Assembly: GCA_004376375.1 (NCBI GenBank)
Contig: SOJX01000076.1
Coordinates: 1-64,000, forward strand
Length of the DNA stretch: 64,000 nucleotides
Direction of reading: 5' to 3'
DNA from: Planctomycetota bacterium
GTDB lineage: Bacteria; Planctomycetota; E44-bin39
The notes below the pieces were generated by a model. That model was not told the origin of the DNA and ran no database searches. It worked only from the letters and a program-made list of their open reading frames with translations. Both the position numbers and the translations under genes were made by a program. Of the stretch, positions 50,758-60,299 are shown piece after piece (positions within the stretch are counted from its first letter, which is position 1; the number at the start of each line of letters is the position of its first letter).

Positions 50758-52314
50758 ATGACGAAAGCGGATAACTGGCAACTCGTTCGGTCCCTGCGGC
50801 GCGGGGACAGGACTGCCCTGGATATCGCGTTTGGCGACCACGGCACGATGGTCTACAACGCCTGTCTGCGGATACTCGGCAGGGCGGCTGCGGCGGAGGA
50901 CGCCACCCAGACCGTATTCGTCGTGCTCATGCGCAAGGCCGGAAAGCTCCCGCGTTCGACGGTTCTCGCGGCGTGGCTGTACAAAACGGCGGTATACGCC
51001 TGCCATGAGATAAGGCGGGCCGAGAAGCGCCGCGAGTACCACGAGAGGAAATCAAACGAAATGAGAGACAGGATAGTGAGTAAAGAGGAGGATAACACCT
51101 GGAAAGAAATCAAACCCGAGCTTGATAACGCCGTGTCCGAGCTTCCGGATCGTTTCCGCGAAGTCGTCGTTCTTACCTGTCTGGACGGCCATTCAAAGGC
51201 CGAGACCGCGGAAATCCTCGGCGTGCCGCTTGGGACCGTGAACAGCCGGTTCGCAAGGGCGATGGACAAGCTGAGGAATATTCTCAGGAAACGAAACCTT
51301 GTTCTTTCCACTTCGGTGCTTGTGACTCTTCTGGCGACCCGGACGGCCGAGGCCGCGGCACCTGCCGCGATTATGACGGCCGTCGCAGCGTCCGGGGCCG
51401 GAGGGGCCGCCGTCGCCGGAGCGGCTGGAACTTCGATAGCAAAAATTGTGGAGGGAACCATGAGCCTTGTATTCTGGACAAAAGCCAAAGTCACCGCAGC
51501 GGTTGTTATTGCGCTCGTCGCCGGGTCGGCGGTAAGCGTCCCCGTTGCATCTCATTACGCGGCGAAAGCCGCGAAGGCGGAGAATGAAAAAAAGACCGCG
51601 TTACTCGAAAAATGGCTTAGCGATATCGACAGAAGAATCGCGGACGCCGTCGCGGACCGGGACTCGGAAATAAAACCCGGCTCTCCGATTCGGAACCTGC
51701 GTCAGGCGTCGGACTACAAGGATGAGTGGGAAAAAGCCAAAGCGAAAATCGAGGCGCAGGATACGAAACTCGCGATGCTGACGGAAAAGATCGAGAAGCT
51801 CGAAAACAGAAAGGCAACCGGGAGAAATGAAGTAGAGAAGGGAATTATCATAGAGCAGTTTGCCGATAATGGAGTCAATGAAGAAGTGGACGTGGACATG
51901 ACCGAAATCAAGAAAGGCACAAAACGCCTTATCAGGTCCATGGGCAGCTTCGGAGTCGATCACATTGTCAAACGGCTGGAAGAAAAGTGCGACCTCACCC
52001 CCTACCAGGCCGACGACGTGAAGCAGATACTAAAAGACTCCGCGAAGAGACGCACTGAGCTTATCAGCAGGATTATCGAGGCCAGCATGAAAGGCGACGA
52101 AAGCGAGGAGGAAGTCGAAGACCTCAAGAAAGAGCTGCTCGACCTGGGCCCGAAGACGGACGAAGAGCTCGCAGGGGTGCTTACCCCGGAACAGATGGAG
52201 GAATACAAGAAGATGCGCCCGTCTACAAAGATCAACGTCAGCGCAGGCGGCCGCGGCGTAATCATCACGGAAAACGCCAGGACCAATACGAAGGATGACG
52301 AAAAAGACAAATAA
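50758..52314 (+). CDS. ECF sigma factor with membrane segment and Spy/CpxP-like tail
   Basis: 518 residues. Sigma region 2 about 20-90 (EDATQTVFVVLMRKAGKL), region 4 about 120-180 (LPDRFREVVVLTCLDGHSKA, then GVPLGTVNSRFARAMDKL). Then an Ala/Gly-rich hydrophobic stretch, a membrane segment about 240-262 (AVVIALVAGSAVSVPVASHY), a coiled-coil part, and a C-terminal domain with LTPYQADDVKQIL and LTPEQMEEYKKM, as in the Spy/CpxP/Zn-resistance family of envelope stress sensors. The fusion, known from Planctomycetes-like ECF groups, should let an outer signal hold the sigma part at the membrane. No separate anti-sigma gene is present. Confidence 0.85.
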   Translation: MTKADNWQLVRSLRRGDRTALDIAFGDHGTMVYNACLRILGRAAAAEDATQTVFVVLMRKAGKLPRSTVLAAWLYKTAVYACHEIRRAEKRREYHERKSNEMRDRIVSKEEDNTWKEIKPELDNAVSELPDRFREVVVLTCLDGHSKAETAEILGVPLGTVNSRFARAMDKLRNILRKRNLVLSTSVLVTLLATRTAEAAAPAAIMTAVAASGAGGAAVAGAAGTSIAKIVEGTMSLVFWTKAKVTAAVVIALVAGSAVSVPVASHYAAKAAKAENEKKTALLEKWLSDIDRRIADAVADRDSEIKPGSPIRNLRQASDYKDEWEKAKAKIEAQDTKLAMLTEKIEKLENRKATGRNEVEKGIIIEQFADNGVNEEVDVDMTEIKKGTKRLIRSMGSFGVDHIVKRLEEKCDLTPYQADDVKQILKDSAKRRTELISRIIEASMKGDESEEEVEDLKKELLDLGPKTDEELAGVLTPEQMEEYKKMRPSTKINVSAGGRGVIITENARTNTKDDEKDK

Positions 52315-52341
52315 TTCAGAACCGGAGTAAAGCCAAACCGA

Positions 52342-52370
52342 GGGCGGGCGCCAGCCCGCCCTTTTCTTTT
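52342..52370 (+). terminator. Rho-independent terminator
   Basis: GGGCGGGC (52342-52349), loop GCCA, GCCCGCCC (52354-52361), then TTTTCTTTT. Ends the ECF gene. Confidence 0.9.
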
Positions 52371-52535
52371 CTGCCTTCTGCCGGGCTCTCTCATAAAAAT
52401 TGAGATAAGGGTAAAACAGTCGGCGCCGCCGCATGGTGCGCGATACAGTTAGAAATTGACTTTCATTTCCGATAAGGTAAACTATACGCCTTGTCGGCGT
52501 TTTTTACTGAACAAAGCCCTCGTTTCCGTCGAAAA

Positions 52536-53735
52536 ATGAACAAAAACGAACAGTCCAATCCCGGAATATGCGTTGCAATTCCAACGTATAACAACGCCCC
52601 CACCATCGGCAACGTATTAAAAAACATTTCCGAACACACCGCCGACATAATCGTGATAAACGACGGCTCGACCGACAATACCGCGGATTTGCTCTCCGCG
52701 TTCGACGGGCTCGAAATCCTCACTCACGGGAAAAACCGCGGAAAAGGGGAAGCGCTGAAAACCGCTTTCAGTCACGCCGCGGAAAAAGGGTTCACCCACG
52801 TCGTTATCATGGACGCCGATGGCCAGCACCTGGCCGGCGATCTGCCGAAATTCTTCGAGGCGGTAAGGGAAAACCCGGACGCGCTCGTCATCGGCGTGCG
52901 CGACCTCGCGGGCAGGGGGAAAAGGCTGAAAAGCAGGATCCTGCGTGCGAACTCGAACCTCTGGACGTGGGCGCTCACGGGCAGGAGACTGCACGACACC
53001 CAGAGCGGTTTTCGCGCCTACCCTCTCGAGAAAATAAATGCACTCAGGCTCAAGACGAAGAAGTACGATTTCGAGATCGAATCGCTCGTCAAGGCCGCCT
53101 GGGCGGGCGCTCCCGTTATCGAAGTCCCCGTGGGCGTCGAGTACCCGGGGGAAGGCGTTTCCCACTTCAGGCCTTTCAGGGATTTTCTTCTGGTCGCGCA
53201 TCTGAACGCGTGCCTTTTTCTCCAGTGCATTTTCATACCCGCGCCCGCCAGGAAAGTAATGCACCTGAAATCCGAGTTCCGCGGCTCGTTTTTCAAACAC
53301 CTCAAATGGGTCATCGGAAAAGTCATTGCATACGAGACTTCGTCGCCGGTAAGGTTCTCGCTTTCGATGGGGCTGGGCGTGTTTTTCGGGATTCTGCCGA
53401 TCTGGGGTTTCCAGATGGCGGCCGCGGTACTGGCGGCCCACCTCCTGCGGCTGAGCAAAGGCGTGGCGCTTGCGATGAGCAACATCTCGTTCCCGGCCGC
53501 GATACCGTTCATCCTGTACGCCAGCCTCGTAATCGGGCGCTTTGCCTTGTACGGGGACCTGGATTTCACGCTCCATTTCGACGTCGCCGCGCTCAACCGG
53601 GAAATCGTGTTCAGATACTTTTATGAGTACCTCGCCGGTAGCGTGATTTTCGCGGTATGCGCGGGACTGGCGACAGCGGTTGTCACGTTTCTCCTTACGG
53701 CGCTTTTCAGGCTGCTCAGGCCTTCAAAGTCATGA
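52536..53735 (+). CDS. Family 2 glycosyltransferase fused to DUF2062
   Basis: About 399 residues from the ATG at 52536-52538; a TTG at 52491 is an alternative start. GT-A domain about 8-235: CVAIPTYNNAPTIGNVL, INDGSTDNT, KGEALKTAF, MDADGQH (DxD-like metal site), RDLAGRGKR, and the later DTQSGFRAYP. Then a DUF2062 region about 265-395 (GVFFGILPIWGFQMAAAVLA) with membrane helices. This fusion is common next to MMPL-type exporters and acyl-lipid pathways. Its TGA overlaps the ATG of the next gene. It may glycosylate the product of the pathway or its lipid carrier. Confidence 0.85.
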   Translation: MNKNEQSNPGICVAIPTYNNAPTIGNVLKNISEHTADIIVINDGSTDNTADLLSAFDGLEILTHGKNRGKGEALKTAFSHAAEKGFTHVVIMDADGQHLAGDLPKFFEAVRENPDALVIGVRDLAGRGKRLKSRILRANSNLWTWALTGRRLHDTQSGFRAYPLEKINALRLKTKKYDFEIESLVKAAWAGAPVIEVPVGVEYPGEGVSHFRPFRDFLLVAHLNACLFLQCIFIPAPARKVMHLKSEFRGSFFKHLKWVIGKVIAYETSSPVRFSLSMGLGVFFGILPIWGFQMAAAVLAAHLLRLSKGVALAMSNISFPAAIPFILYASLVIGRFALYGDLDFTLHFDVAALNREIVFRYFYEYLAGSVIFAVCAGLATAVVTFLLTALFRLLRPSKS

Positions 53736-56700
53736 AGAAAAACGGTCCGGCAAAATGGGTGGTAATAATCGCCGCGACGGCGCTCTTCGGCCTGTGCGTC
53801 TTTCTCGCCTCGCGGCTGACACTTGACGAAAAAATCACCTCCATGCTTCCCGCCGACGATCCCGTTATCGGGGCCTATCGTTATGTCATAGAAAAGTTCC
53901 ACGCGCTCGATTCCGTATATATCGACGTCGGGCCTGAAAAGGGAACGCAGGCGGGCGAAGAGGCGATAGTAAAAGCCGCGGACGCGCTGTACGGCGAGCT
54001 CGAAAACTCGGCCTTCTTCGCATCCATCCAGTACAGGTTCTCGGGCGAGGAAATGACCGGGCTGCTCGACCTGCTGGATAAGGGAAAACCCCGCCTGCTC
54101 GGACCCGGCGATTACAAAGAAATCGAGAAGCGGATTCAGCCCGGCGAAATCGAGCAAAGGCTTGAAAACGCAAAGAGAACGCTGATCGAGCCCTCGGGCG
54201 CGTTCATGAAAGAAGGGATTCTAAGCGACCCGCTCGGCTTCGGTGAAATCATCCTCCGCAGACTCGAAGGCTTCGCCGGGGAAGGCACCGGCGCCGGAAT
54301 CGTCGACGGGAGGATACGGAGCGCGGACGGAAAACACGTCCTGATTATCGCGTCGCCGAAATTCCCGGCGGCCGATACCGTAAACGGCGAAAAGCTGGTC
54401 CGGTTCCTGGAAGAGGCGCGGAAAAAAGTAATCGCCGCCGTCCCGGGCGCGGGAGTGGCGATATCTTTTGCAGGCGGGCATATAGCCACGCTCGACAACT
54501 CATCCACGATAAAAAGCGACGTCTCCAACACCATGCTCGCCCTGGCCGTCGGGGTGATCATACTCGGCCTTCTGCTGTTCCCGAGGTTCAGTTACATTAT
54601 ACTGGTGTTCCTGCCAGCCGCATTCGGCCTTGCCTTCGCGGGAGCGTTCGCCGGTCTTTTCAGCAGCGGGCTTTCGGCGATAGCGATAGGATGCGGCGCG
54701 ATACTCGCCGGAATCACGGTGGATTATGGAATCCACATCCTCTTCAGGATGGGAAGCTCCGGAGAAAAGGACGCGGAAAGCCCCCGGGCGGCCGTGCGCT
54801 CCGTTATCCTGCCGCTTTCGATGGGGTCGTGCACGACCATCGCGGCCTTCCTTTGCCTGACGCTCTCGCTGCTTCCCGGGCAAAGGCAGATGGGAATATT
54901 CGCCGCCCTTGCGGTCCTCGGCGCCGCGCTTTTTGCCGCGCTCGCGCTGCGATTCTTTATCCCCGCACCGCGCGGAAAAACAAGGCAACCCCTCCTGCCG
55001 CTCGCGGATTATGCGGAAAAATTCCTGAACTGGCGCAAAAGGCACGGCAGGATTCTTCTCGCGGCCGGGCTGCTGCTTCTTGCGGTGTGCGTCTTCGGCG
55101 TGACCCGCGTCAGGTTCGAGGGCGACGTGGAGAAGCTCAACCACCTCAGCGCCGAGCACAGGAAACAGGAAGACCGGATAAAGTCGACCTGGGGCGGTTT
55201 CAGCTCCACGTCCGCCGTCGTAAAGGGGGATTCCCCGGAGGCGGCGCTCTTGGCAAACGAAAGACTCTCGGAAAAGCTCCGGCGTTTTTCCGACGAGGGC
55301 GCGATTACTTCGCTCTCGACCGTTTCAACCGTCCTCAAGTCGGTAAAAACGCAGGACGAAAACCTCGCCCGCTGGAAAAACTTCTGGTCGGGCGGGAAGA
55401 AAGAACTGCTTCGGAAAAGGATCGAGGCTGCGGCCGTAAGAACAGGTTTTTCGAAAACCGCGTTCAACCCGTTCCTGGAAAGCCTGGACGCGGACCCCGG
55501 GGTAATAACGCTCGAGGATTTCAGGGATACGGGGCTTGCCGGCCTCATCGGCAGCATGATGTCCGGCGGCGGGAACGAGAACCTCATAATGACGACGTTC
55601 ACGGTGGCCAACAGGAGCCGGCTGAAGGAAATCCTGTCGGCCGTGCGGGACAGCGTTCACGGAAGCATCGTCATGGACAAGCGGGCTTTCGTCGACCACA
55701 CCGTGATTCTCGTCCGCACGGAATTTTCCAGGCTCGTCTTCTACGCCTGTATCGCGATGTTCGCATGCCTGTACATTTTCCTCAAAAGGCTGGAGCTGGT
55801 CTTTTCCATCGCGCTCCCGATAATAGTCAGCGTCGTCGTCACCCTCGGATTCCTGGGGCTGTTTTCGATTCCGCTCAACCTGTTCAACATCCTTTTCATC
55901 ATCTTCGTGTTCGGCGTCGGCGTGGATTTCAGCATCTTCCTTTTCGGGAACGCGCTTTCGGAGTACCGCGGTTACGGCTCACACGGCGGCTCGACGTTCG
56001 CCTCCGTGGTCACGTGCGCCCTGACGTCAACGTGCGGCTTCGCGGTCCTCTCGTTCGCCTCGCACCCGGCGCTGTTCTCCATCGGGATCACGGGACTTAT
56101 CGGAATGATCTCGAGCCTCGGGGCGTCGGTCCTGATAGTGCCGGCGGTTTCATCGAGGCTTTTCCAGAACAACGGGAAATACACGACCCCGACGCTCTTG
56201 ACCGTCGGCGGCGCGGCCTGGGCTTTAATCTACCTGGGCGTCCTCGCATCGGTATACAATTACTTCCTGCGTTATTTCTGCATGCTGGTCTATTTCAGGA
56301 ATAAAGACAAACGCAGGCGGTTTGCGAGGAAATACATGCACCTCGCGGCCGTCGGGCTTGTAAAATACTTCCCTTACCTCGACTCGAAGGTCAACTACAT
56401 CGACGCCGCGCCCGAAAAGTTCCAAAAACCCGCCGTCATTATCAGCAACCACCTTTCCCCCTTCGACATCATGGTAATACTTTCGCTGCCCGCGGACATG
56501 GTTATGCTGGTGAAAGAATGGGTATGGAAGGCGCCGTTCCTCGGCCGCCTGATAAAAGACGCGGGCTACATACTTACCGAGCCCGACCGCGCGAAGGCCG
56601 TGCTCGAAAAGGCGGAAGCCTCGCTGGCCGAAGGCGTTTCGGTCATGGTTTTTCCCGAGGGCAGGCGCTCGCCCGACGGCACGATGAAGCGTTTCAGGAA

Positions 56701-57589
56701 AGGCGGCTTCGAGCTCGCCGCCAGGACGAAGGCGGATATCCTGCCCGTATTCCTTACCGATACGCAGGCGTGCATCCCGAGGGAGGCCTTCTGGGCGGGG
56801 CACGTCAACAGCGTGACGAGGGTGCTCCCGAGGGTCACGCCGGAAAACTTCGATTATACGCGTGACCCGCGCGAGCTTGCGAAGCACGTGAAAAAGCTCA
56901 TGCTCGAGCACGAGCACGCCGACTGGAGAATCGCCCAGAGCGGCAGGGCTTTCCGGCATAACCTGCTTTTAAGGTACAACTATCTCGGCACCTGGGTCGA
57001 GTCCTACGTGCGGTGGAAGACAAGGCTCGATCCGGTCGTAAGGAACATCGACGGTCTCGTTCCCGAAAACGGAACGGTGCTGGACCTCGGGTGCGGCTAC
57101 GGCCTGCTCTCGAACCTGCTCGCCCACAAGTCGCTCGGCAGGGAAGTCCTCGGCGTGGACTTCGACGCCGGAAAGATCCGCGTCGCGGCAAAGGCCGCGC
57201 TCCCGCGCCCGGGCGCAAGGTTCATTATCAAAAACATTCTCGAATGGGACTACCCCGCGAGCGGCTGCATACTCATGGTAGACGTCCTGCATTACTGGAG
57301 CCGGGAAAACCAGTCGAAGATCATCAAAAAGGCATGCGAAGCGCTCGAGCCCGGAGGCATACTGGCGTTCAGGGAAATCTGCCGCTCAAAGTCTTTTTCC
57401 TGCTTTACCACGGGAATAACCGAACGGCTCGGCCTGGTTCTCGGGATAAACAAAGGCGATAGAATAACGTTCCTCGACCGGGACTTCTACGTTGGCGAAT
57501 TCGAGCGAAACGGGCTCTCGCTCTTCTGTGAAGGCGCGGCCTGCGCGAAGGGCGCCGGCGTCATGCTTGTTTTCAAAAAGGAAGTCTGA
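53732..57589 (+). CDS. MMPL-type exporter fused to PlsC-type acyltransferase and methyltransferase
   Basis: 1285 residues from the ATG at 53732-53734 (ATGA overlap with the previous gene). Part 1, about 1-820: RND/MMPL transporter with two sets of membrane helices (IILGLLLFPRFSYIILVFLP, GAILAGITVDYGIHILFRMG; then ILFIIFVFGVGVDFSIFLFG). Part 2, about 870-1080: lysophospholipid acyltransferase with ISNHLSPFD (HX4D) and FPEGRRSPDG. Part 3, about 1110-1285: SAM methyltransferase with VLDLGCGYG and GVDFD. Triple fusions of this kind are known from aryl-polyene-like clusters. Suggests acylation, methylation and export of a polyketide-like lipid by one protein. Confidence 0.9.
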   Translation: MKKNGPAKWVVIIAATALFGLCVFLASRLTLDEKITSMLPADDPVIGAYRYVIEKFHALDSVYIDVGPEKGTQAGEEAIVKAADALYGELENSAFFASIQYRFSGEEMTGLLDLLDKGKPRLLGPGDYKEIEKRIQPGEIEQRLENAKRTLIEPSGAFMKEGILSDPLGFGEIILRRLEGFAGEGTGAGIVDGRIRSADGKHVLIIASPKFPAADTVNGEKLVRFLEEARKKVIAAVPGAGVAISFAGGHIATLDNSSTIKSDVSNTMLALAVGVIILGLLLFPRFSYIILVFLPAAFGLAFAGAFAGLFSSGLSAIAIGCGAILAGITVDYGIHILFRMGSSGEKDAESPRAAVRSVILPLSMGSCTTIAAFLCLTLSLLPGQRQMGIFAALAVLGAALFAALALRFFIPAPRGKTRQPLLPLADYAEKFLNWRKRHGRILLAAGLLLLAVCVFGVTRVRFEGDVEKLNHLSAEHRKQEDRIKSTWGGFSSTSAVVKGDSPEAALLANERLSEKLRRFSDEGAITSLSTVSTVLKSVKTQDENLARWKNFWSGGKKELLRKRIEAAAVRTGFSKTAFNPFLESLDADPGVITLEDFRDTGLAGLIGSMMSGGGNENLIMTTFTVANRSRLKEILSAVRDSVHGSIVMDKRAFVDHTVILVRTEFSRLVFYACIAMFACLYIFLKRLELVFSIALPIIVSVVVTLGFLGLFSIPLNLFNILFIIFVFGVGVDFSIFLFGNALSEYRGYGSHGGSTFASVVTCALTSTCGFAVLSFASHPALFSIGITGLIGMISSLGASVLIVPAVSSRLFQNNGKYTTPTLLTVGGAAWALIYLGVLASVYNYFLRYFCMLVYFRNKDKRRRFARKYMHLAAVGLVKYFPYLDSKVNYIDAAPEKFQKPAVIISNHLSPFDIMVILSLPADMVMLVKEWVWKAPFLGRLIKDAGYILTEPDRAKAVLEKAEASLAEGVSVMVFPEGRRSPDGTMKRFRKGGFELAARTKADILPVFLTDTQACIPREAFWAGHVNSVTRVLPRVTPENFDYTRDPRELAKHVKKLMLEHEHADWRIAQSGRAFRHNLLLRYNYLGTWVESYVRWKTRLDPVVRNIDGLVPENGTVLDLGCGYGLLSNLLAHKSLGREVLGVDFDAGKIRVAAKAALPRPGARFIIKNILEWDYPASGCILMVDVLHYWSRENQSKIIKKACEALEPGGILAFREICRSKSFSCFTTGITERLGLVLGINKGDRITFLDRDFYVGEFERNGLSLFCEGAACAKGAGVMLVFKKEV

Positions 57590-59079
57590 TGCGCTACGAT
57601 GCAATCGTTATCGGCTCGGGCGTGAGCGGAATGTCCTGTGCCATAATCCTCGCGAAACAGGGGCTGAAAGTACTGGTCGCCGAGCAGTACCCGAGGCCGG
57701 GCGGGCTGATGCAGACGTTTCGCCGCAGCGGCAAGATTTTTCCAACCGGCGTCCACTGCCTCGGGGCCCTGAACGAAAACGAAATCCTGCACAGGTATTT
57801 CAGGTACTTCGGGGTGTTTGCGCGCCTGAAAATCGCGCCGATGTCGGAGGAAGGGTTCGTGGAGTTCTGCTTCCCCGGCTTTTCCTGCATGGTGCCCTAC
57901 CCGCATGAAAAAGCCGTATCGCATCTTCAGGATGTGTTCCCCGGCGAGAAGAAAGCCATCGACACGTTTTTCAGAGACATGAAGAAAACCGTTTCCGGGT
58001 TTCCGTTGTACAACCTCGATAAATCGGAGGAGAAACCGCCTGCCGAATGGCAGATGCAGCCGTTGTCGGACTACATGGAAAAGCTGGGATGTTCCGCCAG
58101 GCTGGCCGCGGTCCTTTCGGGCCTGAACCCCTTCTACGGGATCAAGCCCTCCGAGTGCCCGCTGTTCACCCATTTCCTGGTCCTGGATTCGTTCCTGATA
58201 AGCTCGTGGAGGGTGGACGAGGCCGCGAAATCTCTTTCCGGCGCCTTTGTGGATTCCTTCAAAGAACTCGGAGGCGAAATACGGACGAAAGCCCTGGTGA
58301 CGGAAATCAGGTGCGGCGGAAGGACTGCAAGAGGTATCGAGCTCGAAGGCGGACAGCAGCTCGACGCGGAACTGATTATCTTTACCGGCCATCCCGCCCG
58401 GCTGGCAACACTGTGCACGCCGGGGACGCTGCGCCCCGCGTTCAAGCAGCGGCTGGAAAATTCGGGGAACACTCACGGGGTTTTCGGCGTCGCCCTGAAA
58501 TGGAAAGATAACGAGTGCCCGCTTTCCGGAAGAGAAGTCTTTATCTATGATTCGCTCGATACCGGCAAATTCTACTCCCAGCGACTGCTCGAGGGCGCGG
58601 GCCGTCCCGAGCTGGTTTTCTGCTCCGCATCGCCCGAATGCATCGACGATTCCTATGCGGCCATTGCCCTCACCGGCATGACTGCCGAAGAAACGGCGCG
58701 CCTGAGAGACGCCGGGACCGGCGAGCGCATCGCCGGGTATGACGAGTTGAAAGAAGGAGTTGCAGCACGTATCCTGGATGTTATAATTTCCAGATGGCCC
58801 GGGATGGCTTCCCGGCTGGAAGTTCTCGATTCGTTCACTCCGCTCACCTTTGAGGATTCCACTCTCGCGCCCGGCGGAACGGGATACGGCATCATGAGGA
58901 CGTCCTCGACAATCCGGCATTCCCGTTTTACCGCAAAGACGCGCGTAAAAGGGCTTTTCCTCGCCGGCCAGAGCATAATCCAGCCCGGAATACTCGGCTC
59001 GGTCATAAGCAGCGTGTATGCGTGCGCATCCGCCCTGGGGCATGAGAAGCTTATAGAAAAAATCGTAAGGGAAACCTGA
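57589..59079 (+). CDS. FAD-dependent oxidoreductase, CrtI/phytoene desaturase-like
   Basis: 496 residues. N-terminal Rossmann motif AIVIGSGVSGMSCAIILAKQ with the acidic end AEQYPRPGG, typical of the phytoene desaturase/amine oxidase superfamily, and a C-terminal FAD motif GLFLAGQSIIQPG. Starts at ATG overlapping the previous TGA (TGATG). Members of this type sit in carotenoid, aryl-polyene and resorcinol pathways, where they desaturate or isomerise a chain. No carotenoid genes are here, so a role on an acyl or polyene chain is the better guess. Confidence 0.85.
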   Translation: MRYDAIVIGSGVSGMSCAIILAKQGLKVLVAEQYPRPGGLMQTFRRSGKIFPTGVHCLGALNENEILHRYFRYFGVFARLKIAPMSEEGFVEFCFPGFSCMVPYPHEKAVSHLQDVFPGEKKAIDTFFRDMKKTVSGFPLYNLDKSEEKPPAEWQMQPLSDYMEKLGCSARLAAVLSGLNPFYGIKPSECPLFTHFLVLDSFLISSWRVDEAAKSLSGAFVDSFKELGGEIRTKALVTEIRCGGRTARGIELEGGQQLDAELIIFTGHPARLATLCTPGTLRPAFKQRLENSGNTHGVFGVALKWKDNECPLSGREVFIYDSLDTGKFYSQRLLEGAGRPELVFCSASPECIDDSYAAIALTGMTAEETARLRDAGTGERIAGYDELKEGVAARILDVIISRWPGMASRLEVLDSFTPLTFEDSTLAPGGTGYGIMRTSSTIRHSRFTAKTRVKGLFLAGQSIIQPGILGSVISSVYACASALGHEKLIEKIVRET

Positions 59080-60299
59080 TGAGACGGGTGGTAATCACCG
59101 GACGCGGCATTACGTCTCCCATCGGCAACGACCTCGAATCCGTGGCGAAGGCCCTCGCGGAAGGAATTTCCGGCATCCGCTACATGGAAGAATGGGAAAA
59201 GGTAAAAGGGCTTCGCTCCAGAGTCGCGGGGGTCGTCGACGGTATCGAGCCGAAGTCCATAAAACGCAAGTACCGCCGCACCATGGGCCGGATGGCCGTA
59301 CTCGCCTCGCTTGCCGCAAAAGACGCCGTCGACGACGCCGGCCTCGGCGACGGGGAAATCCACTCGGAGCGGGCGGGCGTGGCAATGGGCTCGACCACCG
59401 GCTCCGGGCAGGTGCTGGAAAAGTTCTTCGGAGACTTCATCTCGACCGGCGGCGTCGAGCAGCAGGAAGGCACGCTGTTCATGAAGGTGATGGGCCATAC
59501 GGTCGCCGCGAACGTGGCCGCCTGCATCGGAACGCGCGGAAGGCTCTATGCCCCGTGCAGCGCCTGCGCCTCGTCCACCCAGGCGATCGGGACGGGATAC
59601 GAATTCATCCGGGGCGGTTTTCAGGACATCATGGTCTGCGGCGGCGGCGAGGACCTGCACCCGATAACGGCCGGCGTCTTCGACATCGTGCACGCGGCCA
59701 GCAACCGGTACAACGACACGCCCGCGAAGACCCCGCGGCCGTTCGACGCCGCGCGCGACGGGCTTGTCGTCGGCGAAGGCGGCGCCGCGTTCGTACTCGA
59801 AGAATACGGCCGCGCGAAAGCGCGCGGTGCAAAAATCCACGCCGAGATACTCGGCTATGCGACCAACTGCGACGGGCGGCACATGACTTTCCCGAGCAGG
59901 GAAGGGATGAGGCTTTCCTTGCGCGAAGCGCTGAAGAGCGCGGAGATTCCGCCGGACTCGGTCGATTATATCAACGCGCACGCAACCGGAACGGAAGTCG
60001 GCGACGTCGCCGAGGCCGAAGCCCTCCGCGACATTTTCGGCGAAAACGCGCCGGTGAGCGCGACAAAGGGATACACCGGGCATACGCTCGCCGCATGCGG
60101 CGCGATGGAAGCGATCTTCTGCCTCATCATGATGGAGAAGGGAATCATTTTCCCAACGCTCAACCTCGAAGAAATCGATCCCGCGTGCAGCGGCATTAAC
60201 CACGTTCAGGAACTTACCGAAGCCGCGCTGAAAACGGTCCTCACCAGCAACTTCGCGTTCGGCGGCGTGAATGCCACGCTCGTGCTCGGGAAGGTGTGA
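59079..60299 (+). CDS. Beta-ketoacyl-ACP synthase (KAS II/FabF-like)
   Basis: 406 residues, normal length. Active-site Cys in PCSACASSTQAIG (about residue 165), His in NAHATGTEVGD (about 305) and His in GYTGHTLAACGAME (about 340): a complete C-H-H triad. The start is MRRVVITGRGITSPIGND. Overlaps both neighbours. In polyene clusters such an enzyme extends the chain, often with a second chain-length partner; none is visible within this window, but the cluster continues beyond base 64000. Confidence 0.9.
   Translation: MRRVVITGRGITSPIGNDLESVAKALAEGISGIRYMEEWEKVKGLRSRVAGVVDGIEPKSIKRKYRRTMGRMAVLASLAAKDAVDDAGLGDGEIHSERAGVAMGSTTGSGQVLEKFFGDFISTGGVEQQEGTLFMKVMGHTVAANVAACIGTRGRLYAPCSACASSTQAIGTGYEFIRGGFQDIMVCGGGEDLHPITAGVFDIVHAASNRYNDTPAKTPRPFDAARDGLVVGEGGAAFVLEEYGRAKARGAKIHAEILGYATNCDGRHMTFPSREGMRLSLREALKSAEIPPDSVDYINAHATGTEVGDVAEAEALRDIFGENAPVSATKGYTGHTLAACGAMEAIFCLIMMEKGIIFPTLNLEEIDPACSGINHVQELTEAALKTVLTSNFAFGGVNATLVLGKV

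Noticed and set aside
52617-60203. Long minus-strand frames of 200-500 codons opposite the biosynthetic operon
   Set aside because: They come from the high GC content at third positions of the real + genes; none has family motifs.
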